DNA of 59,433 nt, taken from positions 1 to 59,433 of the forward strand of contig CANQVG010000011.1 in the NCBI GenBank assembly GCA_947627235.1, in the 5' to 3' direction. Positions 34,120 through 40,049 of this stretch are shown here, one piece after another. The position numbers and the translations under genes were made by a program. The notes below the pieces were generated by a model. That model saw nothing but the letters and a program-made list of their open reading frames with translations, was not told where the DNA came from and did no database searches. The first letter of the stretch is position 1, and the number at the start of each line of letters is the position of its first letter. Source of the DNA: an uncultured Clostridia bacterium. Lineage in GTDB: Bacteria; Bacillota; Clostridia; Oscillospirales; Ruminococcaceae.

Positions 34120-34503
34120 ATGAAGGATTATTTCAGCTATGCAAAATGCCCGGTCTGCGGAAACGTCGTTGAGGACGTTCTCGGAAATCTCGCCAACGTC
34201 ACCTGCTGCGGCAGACCGATGGAAATTATGGCCGCCAACTCTACCGACGCTGCCGTCGAGAAGCACGTTCCCGTCGTAGAGGTAAACGACGGCGAGCTTG
34301 TTGTCAAGGTCGGCTCCGTCGAGCATCCGATGACCAAGGAGCATTACATAATGTGGATTTCTCAGGTCTCGGGCAACCGCGAAAACAAGGTCATACTCGC
34401 ACCCGAGCAGTCGACCGAAGTCAGGTTCCCCTATATGCCCGAGTGCAGGATATACGCCTACTGCAATCTCCACGGGCTCTGGGTAAAAGAGTTCAAGGCA
34501 TAA
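34120..34503 (+). CDS. dfx: Desulfoferrodoxin (superoxide reductase)
   Basis: Reduces superoxide to peroxide without making oxygen, a defence typical of anaerobes. The N-terminal desulforedoxin-type iron site has Cys in CPVCG (residues 10 and 13) and the CC pair of VTCCGRPM. The catalytic centre II ligands are His in EKHVP, VEHPMTKEHYI and the Cys and His of AYCNLHGLW. At 127 residues it is the two-domain form. The start at 34120 has AGGAGG 8 nt upstream. It has its own promoter and terminator. Confidence 0.95.
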   Translation: MKDYFSYAKCPVCGNVVEDVLGNLANVTCCGRPMEIMAANSTDAAVEKHVPVVEVNDGELVVKVGSVEHPMTKEHYIMWISQVSGNRENKVILAPEQSTEVRFPYMPECRIYAYCNLHGLWVKEFKA

Positions 34504-34509
34504 AAAACA

Positions 34510-34538
34510 CGGGAGGGCTTCAAACCCTCCCGCTTTTT
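34510..34538 (+). terminator. Desulfoferrodoxin terminator
   Basis: An 8-bp stem (CGGGAGGG with its complement, 7-nt loop) followed by CTTTTT. The A run on the left also gives a minus-strand tail for the convergent gene. Confidence 0.88.
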
Positions 34539-34541
34539 ACT

Positions 34542-34949
34542 TCATATATGCTCGTAAACCTCGTCCTCCGAGGATATCGGTATTGCGTCTACGACCTCGA
34601 TTCCGCCGTGGTCGCCCTCCGAGGCTTCCTCCGCCGGCAGGGCAGCCACGCTTACGCCGAGCGTATCTCCCGCCTTTTCCGCCTCGGAAACGAGACCGTC
34701 AATGAAGTTCCGTTCGATTTTCGACTTTGCCGCGCCGTATACCGCCGGAAGCGCCACGAGCCATATCGGGGGTCTCTTTTTCTTTTTGGGCTTTTCGGAT
34801 TTTTTGCGTTTTAAAAGTCCTCCGAGCGCGACCGCGACAAGCCCTGCGGAAAGGGTTATCGCTCCCGCAGCGAGCTTTTCGGGTGTAAGATTATTTGAAC
34901 CCGCGGCAAACCCGCGCTTTGAATCCTTTGAAAATACCGTTATAAGCAT
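34542..34949 (-). CDS. Uncharacterised membrane protein
   Basis: No family recognised. The ATG at 34949 has AAGGAG 6 nt upstream and gives 135 residues. An N-terminal soluble stretch (SKDSKRGFAAGSNNLTPEKL) leads to one or two membrane segments (AGAITLSAGLVAVALGGLL and PPIWLVALPAVYGAA) separated by a very basic loop (KRKKSEKPKKKKR). The tail is acidic. The basic loop predicts a cytoplasmic hairpin. A TACAAT -10 lies about 50 bp upstream. It is a single gene. Confidence 0.65.
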   Translation of the reverse strand: MLITVFSKDSKRGFAAGSNNLTPEKLAAGAITLSAGLVAVALGGLLKRKKSEKPKKKKRPPIWLVALPAVYGAAKSKIERNFIDGLVSEAEKAGDTLGVSVAALPAEEASEGDHGGIEVVDAIPISSEDEVYEHI

Positions 34950-35065
34950 AAGCCGCTCCTTATAAATCACTTTTCCGACACTTCCGACGTAATTGTAACA
35001 CATTCCGACGGAAAAAGCAACAGAAAAACGCACAAGTATTATTTTGCGGACAAATTTCCAAAATA

Positions 35066-35094
35066 TTGACAGCTTTCGATTTCTGTGGTAGAAT
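35066..35094 (+). promoter_or_regulatory. Toxin-side promoter of the type I TA-like locus
   Basis: TTGACA (35066-35071), 17 bp, TAGAAT (35089-35094). Transcription should start near 35101, giving RNA that begins GCAGAGAGCCG. Confidence 0.85.
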
Positions 35095-35122
35095 GCAATC
35101 GCAGAGAGCCGAGGCGGCTCGC

Positions 35123-35136
35123 CCTCCGAAAGGAGG
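35123..35136 (+). promoter_or_regulatory. SD-masking hairpin of the peptide gene
   Basis: CCTCC (35123-35127), a GAAA tetraloop and GGAGG (35132-35136) form a tight hairpin that buries the ribosome-binding site of the small peptide. Masked SDs are a hallmark of type I toxin mRNAs. Confidence 0.75.
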
Positions 35137-35144
35137 TGCTCTTT

Positions 35145-35216
35145 ATGGAAGAACTGTTACTTATCGTAATTTTTGCGTTTATAGTTCTGGAAATATTAAA
35201 AATCATAAAGAAATAG
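35145..35216 (+). CDS. 23-residue hydrophobic peptide, candidate type I toxin
   Basis: The ATG follows AAAGGAGG by 8 nt. The peptide starts MEELLLIVIFAFIVLEI and ends LKIIKK: a single 17-residue membrane helix with two acidic residues at the N-end and lysines at the C-end, the usual charge pattern of membrane-acting type I toxins (Fst, TxpA and Ldr types are similar in size). It does not match the Fst or holin-like TxpA sequences I know. The gene is bracketed by convergent promoters and inverted repeats, and its stop codon lies in a terminator-like hairpin shared with the opposing RNA. An uncharacterised small membrane protein without toxicity is the alternative. Confidence 0.65.
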   Translation: MEELLLIVIFAFIVLEILKIIKK

Positions 35217-35286
35217 CCGCCGGTCTCTACCAAAGCGGCGACTATTCTTATAATATTCGTTAGCTTGACGAGCCGTTCGGCTCTCT
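35205..35286 (-). ncRNA. Predicted antisense RNA (antitoxin) of the TA-like locus
   Basis: A consensus minus-strand promoter should start an RNA near 35286 that runs into the hairpin at 35246-35212 and then a T-rich tail, about 80 nt in all. It would be complementary to the 3' end of the peptide mRNA, and its palindromic 5' hairpin matches the mRNA's own 5' hairpin. It has no open frame. Its existence is inferred from promoter and terminator alone. Confidence 0.6.
35212..35246. terminator. Two-way terminator-like hairpin between the convergent RNAs
   Basis: AATAGCCGC (35212-35220) pairs with GCGGC-CTATT (35235-35246, two-base bulge). On the minus strand TTTCTTTATGATTTTT follows; on the plus strand the tail CTTATAATATT is weaker. 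Confidence 0.6.
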
Positions 35287-35292
35287 GCGATT

Positions 35293-35321
35293 ATTATAGC
35301 ACTGATTTCCCTGATTGTCAA
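35293..35321 (-). promoter_or_regulatory. Antisense-side promoter of the type I TA-like locus, full consensus
   Basis: Minus strand: TTGACA (35321-35316), exactly 17 bp, TATAAT (35298-35293). A perfect consensus with no gene ahead of it except the antisense of the 23-residue peptide. Confidence 0.88.
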
Positions 35322-35407
35322 TAGCCTTTGTCGGCATATCCGTCCGGCAGGGGATTTTTTATGTCTGACGTCAGCCCCATTGTAATCAAATCTTAATATT
35401 TATCTCC

Positions 35408-35436
35408 TTGAAGCTTAATAATTTCCGGGCTATACT
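35408..35436 (+). promoter_or_regulatory. trmO-vanZ promoter
   Basis: TTGAAG (35408-35413), 17 bp, TATACT (35431-35436), about 60 bp before the proposed trmO start. Confidence 0.7.
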
Positions 35437-35498
35437 GTTGCAAAACTCTCCGGAATATGCTATTATAACTGAAATCGGGTTTTCGGGAGGCGGCTTTT

Positions 35499-36188
35499 AC
35501 GGAACTTAGAGTCATCGCTAAAATCGAAAACGGCTTTGTTTCAAAGTTCGGCATACCGCGTCAGAGCGGGCTTTGCTCGGCGGTGTCTAAGATCGTCTTT
35601 GAACCGCCTTTTCGCGTAAAAGAGGCAATCAGGGGCATCGAACAGTTCAGTCATCTCTGGCTCATATGGCAGTTTTCGGAGTCGCTCGGCAAAGATTTCA
35701 GCCCGACTGTGCGGCCGCCGCGTCTCGGCGGAAATAAGCGAATCGGAGTTTTTGCGACCCGCTCGCCTTTTCGTCCCAATTCTCTCGGCTTAAGCTGCGT
35801 AAAGCTTGAGGGAGTTGAGCATACCAGCGATCGCGGAGATGTGCTTTTGGTCTCGGGAGCCGACCTTATGAACGGCACCCCAATTTTCGACATAAAGCCG
35901 TATATAGCCTACGCCGACAGCCGTCCCGACGCAGTGAGCGGATTTGCGGAGGAGTCCGGCAGTTATAGACTCGAAGTTGTGATACCGCCCGGGCTTCTCG
36001 AAAAAATCGCGTCCGAAGACGTCGAGCCGCTCACACAGATTCTTCAAAACGACCCGCGTCCCTCTTATCAGCATAGCGCGGATAGGGTCTACGGCTTTGA
36101 GTATAAAAACTATTCGCTCGGCTTTAAGGCGGACGGCGGAATTATAACCGTTGTAAAGGTTGATAACGGAAATGAGGAAAAGCTTTGA
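35499..36188 (+). CDS. trmO: tRNA (t6A37) N6-methyltransferase TrmO, probable ACG start
   Basis: Adds a methyl group to t6A37 of tRNA-Thr using SAM, acting on the product of TsaD. The single-sheet beta-barrel text RGIEQFSHLWLIWQF, PTVRPPRLGGNKRIGVFATR, SPFRPNSLG, GTPIFDIKPY and DPRPSYQ is diagnostic. The nearest canonical start, GTG at 35583, would remove the conserved N-terminal strand and the FGIPRQSGL text. That text is encoded in frame upstream, and the frame opens only at 35469. GGGAGG stands 8 nt before an ACG codon at 35499 followed by ELRVIAKIENGF, so I place the start there (229 residues). If ACG is not used the gene is crippled. Confidence 0.85.
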   Translation, partial: TELRVIAKIENGFVSKFGIPRQSGLCSAVSKIVFEPPFRVKEAIRGIEQFSHLWLIWQFSESLGKDFSPTVRPPRLGGNKRIGVFATRSPFRPNSLGLSCVKLEGVEHTSDRGDVLLVSGADLMNGTPIFDIKPYIAYADSRPDAVSGFAEESGSYRLEVVIPPGLLEKIASEDVEPLTQILQNDPRPSYQHSADRVYGFEYKNYSLGFKADGGIITVVKVDNGNEEKL

Positions 36189-36661
36189 AAAACACTAAAT
36201 TACACATCGCAGTGTCGCTGGTGCTGATAGCGCTTACCGTCGGGTTTATCTGGACAAATTCGGCGCTTTCGGGCGACGACTCCGGCGCGCTCAGCGGCAA
36301 GGTTCGCGACATAATGGAGAAAGTTCTCGTGTTTATTCACGCGCCGCAAGGGCTTACCGCCTTTTTGCTGACAAACGTCCGCAAGGTAGCGCACTTTGTT
36401 GAATACGCGGTGATAGGCGCCGAACTCGCGCTTTTCTGGAGCGGCATAAAATGGGGCGTGCAGGGAATATGGAACGCGTTTTCTTCTGTACTCGCAATAT
36501 CCGTTCTCGACGAGACAATTCAGCTCTTCGCGGCTGATCGCGGTCCGCAGATTACCGACGTGCTCTTAGACACCGCAGGCGGCACAACGGCAATACTCAT
36601 TGTATATTTATGCGTACTTATTAGTATTAGTATATATAAATCGCGTTCCGAAAGAACCTGA
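36185..36661 (+). CDS. VanZ-family membrane protein
   Basis: 158 residues with four membrane helices. VanZ text is present: NVRKVAHFVEYAVIGAEL, VLDETIQLFAADRGPQITDVLLD and a final hydrophobic helix. VanZ itself gives low-level teicoplanin resistance, but most relatives are of unknown role. The TTG start overlaps the TGA of trmO, so it is translated by coupling; there is no separate promoter. Confidence 0.85.
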   Translation: MKNTKLHIAVSLVLIALTVGFIWTNSALSGDDSGALSGKVRDIMEKVLVFIHAPQGLTAFLLTNVRKVAHFVEYAVIGAELALFWSGIKWGVQGIWNAFSSVLAISVLDETIQLFAADRGPQITDVLLDTAGGTTAILIVYLCVLISISIYKSRSERT

Positions 36662-36687
36662 AAAAGGCAGCTTCTAAGCTGCCTTTT
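36662..36687 (+). terminator. Terminator after trmO-vanZ
   Basis: A perfect 12-bp stem (AAAAGGCAGCTT, loop CT) ending in TTTT. A second weak hairpin (TCGCCG arms, 36711-36734) follows. Confidence 0.85.
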
Positions 36688-36753
36688 AGCTTCAGAGATG
36701 AGGGGTTAGAGTCGCCGTGTATCGCCCGACGGCGATATTTTTGGCGCTTAGGG

Positions 36754-37947
36754 TCACTTGCCGAGCATATCCTTTGCAATGTCCGCGAGTATCTTAATGC
36801 CCCGCTCGATTTCCTCGTCTGAGGGCATCGAGTAGTTGAGCCTGAACGAGCGGCAGGGCGCGTCGGGGTCGGGACTGAAAGCTGTTCCGGGTACGACGAA
36901 CACGTTTTTTTCGCCCGCGCGCTTCACAAATTCGTTGAGACTGAGTCCCTCGGGAAGCGAACACCACAGGAAGATTCCGCCCTCGGGTCGGGTAAAGCCG
37001 ACTTCGGAGGGCATATATTTTTCGAGCGCCGAGAGCATAAGTCCCGCCTTGTGACGGTAGAGCCGGCGGATTTCGGCGATGTGTGCCTCAAGGTCGCACT
37101 GCTCGATGTATTTCGCGCAGATCATCTGGAAGAACACGTTTGTGTGGACGTCCTCCACCTGCTTTGCGACAACAATCTTTGAAATCAGGGACTTATTCCC
37201 ACACAGGAAGCCCACTCTCATACCCGCCGAAAGCACCTTTGAGAAGGACCCGCAGTAGATTACGCGTCCCTCGGTGTCCATACTCTTGTAAGTCGGAACG
37301 TCCTCACCGGTGAATCTAAGGTCGCCGTAGGGATTGTCTTCGAGTATGAGAATGTCGTATTTTTTCGCGAGCGCGAGTACCGCGCGGCGCTTTTCAAGGC
37401 TTGTGGTGATGCCGGCGGGGTTCTGGAAGGTCGGGATAGTGTAGAGAAATTTTGCGCGGGGATTGTTTTTGAGAGCGTCTTCGAGCGCGGCAAGATTTAT
37501 GCCGTCGCCGTCGAGCGGCACTCCGACAAGCTTTGCCCCGAGCGAGCGGAAGGCGTTGAGCGCGCCGATGAAGCTCGGATTTTCGCAGAGCACGGCGTCG
37601 CCCTCGCCGCACATCACCTTGCAGGTGAGTTCTATGCCCTGCTGACCGCCGGTTACGATGATGAGGTCGTCGTCGGGCGTGCCGATGTTATATACGCGCT
37701 TCAGGCGTTCCGAAATAAGACTGCGCAGCGGCGTGTAGCCCTCGGTAATTCCGTATTGAAGCGCGGTTACGGGTTCTTTGTCGAAGATTTCGTCGGCAAG
37801 GCGTTTCATATCCGCGACCGGAAAGCTCTCGGGACTGGGGTTGCCGGCGGCAAACGAGATAGAGCCGGGAGTTCCGAGGCTCTTGAAAATTTCGCGTATC
37901 GCCGACGGCTTGAGGTTTATGAATTTTTGCGAAACTCTGTATTCCAT
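36754..37947 (-). CDS. PLP-dependent aminotransferase (class I/II, aminoadipate/MocR-like subgroup)
   Basis: A fold-type I aminotransferase, 397 residues. It shows ISFAAGNPSPESFP, LQYGITEGYTPLR, VTGGQQGIEL, NPAGIT, ILEDNPYGDLRF and the PLP-lysine motif GSFSKVLSAGMRVGF near residue 235. The C-terminal LRLNYS-type Arg is present as SFRLNYSMPSDEEI. Relatives include LysN 2-aminoadipate and broad aromatic or branched-chain transaminases; the amino acid substrate is not determinable. The ATG at 37947 has GGGAG 8 nt upstream and fits the family N-terminus. There is no helix-turn-helix domain, so it is an enzyme, not a MocR regulator. Confidence 0.9.
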   Translation of the reverse strand: MEYRVSQKFINLKPSAIREIFKSLGTPGSISFAAGNPSPESFPVADMKRLADEIFDKEPVTALQYGITEGYTPLRSLISERLKRVYNIGTPDDDLIIVTGGQQGIELTCKVMCGEGDAVLCENPSFIGALNAFRSLGAKLVGVPLDGDGINLAALEDALKNNPRAKFLYTIPTFQNPAGITTSLEKRRAVLALAKKYDILILEDNPYGDLRFTGEDVPTYKSMDTEGRVIYCGSFSKVLSAGMRVGFLCGNKSLISKIVVAKQVEDVHTNVFFQMICAKYIEQCDLEAHIAEIRRLYRHKAGLMLSALEKYMPSEVGFTRPEGGIFLWCSLPEGLSLNEFVKRAGEKNVFVVPGTAFSPDPDAPCRSFRLNYSMPSDEEIERGIKILADIAKDMLGK

Positions 37948-37982
37948 AGTGATATCTCCCAAGTGAAGTTTTAATCTATTAT

Positions 37983-38006
37983 TATGCAAAATCGCGAAAA
38001 TGTCAA
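37983..38006 (-). promoter_or_regulatory. Aminotransferase gene promoter
   Basis: Minus-strand TTGACA (38006-38001) is followed 16-17 bp later by TAATAAT, an acceptable -10. Confidence 0.6.
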
Positions 38007-38111
38007 GGCGGGGGAAGAAATTTTTCGGACGGCGGGCAAAGAATCGGGTTTTAAGCGGGTCGGCGAGGAAATGCCTTAAAGTCTGGGATTTGTTGTAGGA
38101 TTCCCGTCTTC

Positions 38112-38140
38112 TTGACACTTTTTTGATTCTATGCTATAAT
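38112..38140 (+). promoter_or_regulatory. Promoter of the DUF975-like gene, full consensus
   Basis: TTGACA (38112-38117), exactly 17 bp, TATAAT (38135-38140). GGAGGG and the ATG follow within 30 bp. Confidence 0.88.
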
Positions 38141-38169
38141 TTCCACACATAATATACCGGAGGGAAAAT

Positions 38170-39042
38170 ATGCAGAAATCGGTTTTCAGACGCTTCGGCG
38201 AGGCGTTTTCGGTTATGAAGACAAAAACGGGACTGTTCCTCATCGGAATGTATTTTGCGGCGGTGGGTATTATGATAATGCCGATGCGCTCGCCGCTCTT
38301 ATGGTTGACGCTGGTTTTGATGATTCCCGTAGGGCTTGTTATGTCGGCGCTGTTTACGGGGCTTTCGGGAATATTTCTGAGGACGGTCCGCGGCGAAAAG
38401 GCGGATATTATGAACCTTTTTGACGCTTTTGCGGATGTAAATACGCTTAAGCGCGTGGTCGGCGGCAGCGTTTTTATGGTGCTTATTCTTATGCTGTGGA
38501 GCTATATTCCCTGCCTGCTCATAATCTATGCCGTGGCGATAGCAACGAATATACTTATTATGGTGACAGGAATGTCAAAGGCGCTGATGATAGCGAGAAC
38601 GGTAATAACCGTCGTGTGCGCGCTTACGGCTATAGTTCTTTTATTCATAAAGATAGTTGAATTCTCCTTTACGCCATACATACTCATCAGTCGCCCGGAA
38701 GTTAGGGCTACCGAAGCCGTAAAGGAGTCGAAACGTCTCACCAAGGGGCACAGGAGAAAGATATTTGCCGCGGTTTTTCTGCCGATTGCCTGTTGGCATT
38801 TAATATATATTGCCTGTTGGCATTTAATATATATTGCCTGTTGGTATTTAATATATATTGCTTGTTGGTATTTAATGTTGTTTGTCGCTATAGGAGTGCC
38901 TTCTCCGTTGCTGAGGTTAGTTGCCGTTGCGGTGTGCTCCGTTGTAGCGCTCGCGGTAATACAGGTGTTCTACCAGCTCGTGACCGCCGGATTTTATAAT
39001 GATGTATATCAAGCCTCTTTACAGGGGCAGGATAATATTTAA
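38170..39042 (+). CDS. DUF975-like integral membrane protein with an internal 8-residue repeat
   Basis: 290 residues, about six membrane helices. The amphipathic text ATEAVKESKRLTKGHRRKIF before a Trp-containing helix is like the DUF975 family of Firmicutes membrane proteins of unknown role. At residues 206-236 the helix consists of about four copies of an 8-residue unit, IACWHLIY or IACWYLIY, coded by a 24-bp tandem repeat. Normal family members would have one copy there. GGAGGG lies 8 nt before the ATG. A lipoprotein gene follows 16 bp after the stop, so the two are probably co-transcribed. Confidence 0.75.
   Translation: MQKSVFRRFGEAFSVMKTKTGLFLIGMYFAAVGIMIMPMRSPLLWLTLVLMIPVGLVMSALFTGLSGIFLRTVRGEKADIMNLFDAFADVNTLKRVVGGSVFMVLILMLWSYIPCLLIIYAVAIATNILIMVTGMSKALMIARTVITVVCALTAIVLLFIKIVEFSFTPYILISRPEVRATEAVKESKRLTKGHRRKIFAAVFLPIACWHLIYIACWHLIYIACWYLIYIACWYLMLFVAIGVPSPLLRLVAVAVCSVVALAVIQVFYQLVTAGFYNDVYQASLQGQDNI
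38785..38876 (+). repeat. 24-bp in-frame tandem repeat (minisatellite), about 3.8 copies
   Basis: Units start at 38785, 38809, 38833 and 38857. Units 1 and 2 are identical; units 3 and 4 carry C-to-T changes (GGCATT to GGTATT, GCCTGT to GCTTGT). Slippage would add or remove eight membrane residues without a frameshift. Confidence 0.93.
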
Positions 39043-39058
39043 AAAGGAGATAACGAAA

Positions 39059-39718
39059 ATGAAAAAACTCATTTTAATTTTAACGGCACTTGTTATGGCG
39101 CTGTCGCTGTGCGCCTGCGCGGGAGAAGCCGAAAACCCCGCAGACGGCGACTCCGAGTCTCAGCAGACCCAAGCGCCGGAGACCGAGGAACCGGAGCCTG
39201 CGGTCGAGCCGCCGATAGAAGTTTCGGAATTTGGCGAGCCGGAGGAAATGCCCGAGCCGTTTGACGGCGAAGAGCCTGCCGAGTTCACCTCGGACGAACT
39301 CGCGATAACCGTCGGCGACCGCAAATTCAATGTCTCGTGGCTTTACAGTCAGAATATCTACGACTGGCGTCAGGCGGGCATCACCTACGACCAAATCAGT
39401 GATAAGACCGGCGCGTATATTGATATTCCGTTTACCGACGAAGCCTTGACTGCGTTCAAGAACAAGATTTCGGACTTCTCTATGCTTCTGATGCTCAACG
39501 ACGGAAGTAAGGTTTACACCCCGACGGTCACCGTGGGCGACGAGAGCTATGATTACGAGTGGCTTTCCTCTCACAACGCCACCGAATACACCGAGGCGGG
39601 CATCGACGCCGCGACCGTCAAGTCCTATCTTGACGCCATCGAGGAAAACTTCTGGTATGCGCCGGAATACCGCTGGATAAGCGAGGTTTACAACAGGCTC
39701 GTAAACGGTTGGGAATGA
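39059..39718 (+). CDS. Small acidic lipoprotein of unknown function
   Basis: No family recognised. The ATG at 39059 has AAAGGAG 9 nt upstream and opens a lipoprotein signal (LCACAGEA, Cys near residue 18). A Glu/Pro-rich linker (about 20-75) follows, then a 140-residue domain with two copies of a short pattern: FNVSWLYSQNIYDWRQAGIT and YDYEWLSSHNATEYTEAGID share Trp-Leu, Ser-X-Asn and Ala-Gly-Ile. That suggests two internal repeats, each starting with a beta hairpin (TVGDRKF, TVGDESY). 219 residues. It probably lies in one transcript with the DUF975-like gene. Confidence 0.75.
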   Translation: MKKLILILTALVMALSLCACAGEAENPADGDSESQQTQAPETEEPEPAVEPPIEVSEFGEPEEMPEPFDGEEPAEFTSDELAITVGDRKFNVSWLYSQNIYDWRQAGITYDQISDKTGAYIDIPFTDEALTAFKNKISDFSMLLMLNDGSKVYTPTVTVGDESYDYEWLSSHNATEYTEAGIDAATVKSYLDAIEENFWYAPEYRWISEVYNRLVNGWE

Positions 39719-39723
39719 TTTTA

Positions 39724-39767
39724 AAAGCCGCGTTCTCCGAAGCTTTCGGGGAAAGCGGCGCTTTCTT
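39724..39767 (+). terminator. Terminator after the lipoprotein gene
   Basis: A compound hairpin (AAAGCCGC with GCGGC-CTTT, inner CTCCGAA with TTTCGGGG) followed by TTTCTTTTG. Confidence 0.65.
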
Positions 39768-39869
39768 TTGCAAGGGCAGTAGACGGTTTTTGCGCGCCTT
39801 AGGCGCGGCACAATTTATGCGGGTGACGAAAGGACTTTTTCTTCTATATTACGCTTAGCCGCGATTTTC

Positions 39870-39944
39870 CTCTCGGGCGGGCTCTTGTCGGTCGGCGTTT
39901 TTGCGTGCCGTTCTTAAAAATTGCCCGCCAAGAGAGCTTTTTTT
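39870..39944 (+). terminator. Second, orphan terminator-like hairpin; possible small RNA end
   Basis: CTCTC plus GGCGGGC (39870-39882) pairs with GCCCGCC plus GAGAG (39923-39936), then seven T residues. The loop of 40 nt holds an inner CGGC/GCCG hairpin. The gene before it already has a terminator and the next promoter lies after it, so the 330-bp gap may encode a short RNA ending here. I see no convincing promoter for one. Confidence 0.5.
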
Positions 39945-39954
39945 GGTTTTTCTA

Positions 39955-39983
39955 TTGACTTTTTTTGCCCGTTAAACTATAAT
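39955..39983 (+). promoter_or_regulatory. secDF promoter
   Basis: TTGACT (39955-39960), 17 bp, TATAAT (39978-39983). The leader is about 60 nt. Confidence 0.83.
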
Positions 39984-40049
39984 ATACGGGTGAATGTCAA
40001 TTTTGTTTTGTATAAATTGATAGGCAAAAACTTTTAAGGAGGACTTTAA

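Larger units (their letters stand above)
35097..35292. repeat. Terminal inverted repeats of the type I TA-like locus
   Basis: 16 bp at 35097-35112 (AATCGCAGAGAGCCGA) are perfectly inverted at 35277-35292. Just inside, CGGCTCG (35115-35121) and CGAGCCG (35269-35275) continue the symmetry. Each arm is itself a hairpin (GAGCCG/CGGCTC). The two promoters lie outside the arms and point inward. Confidence 0.93.
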
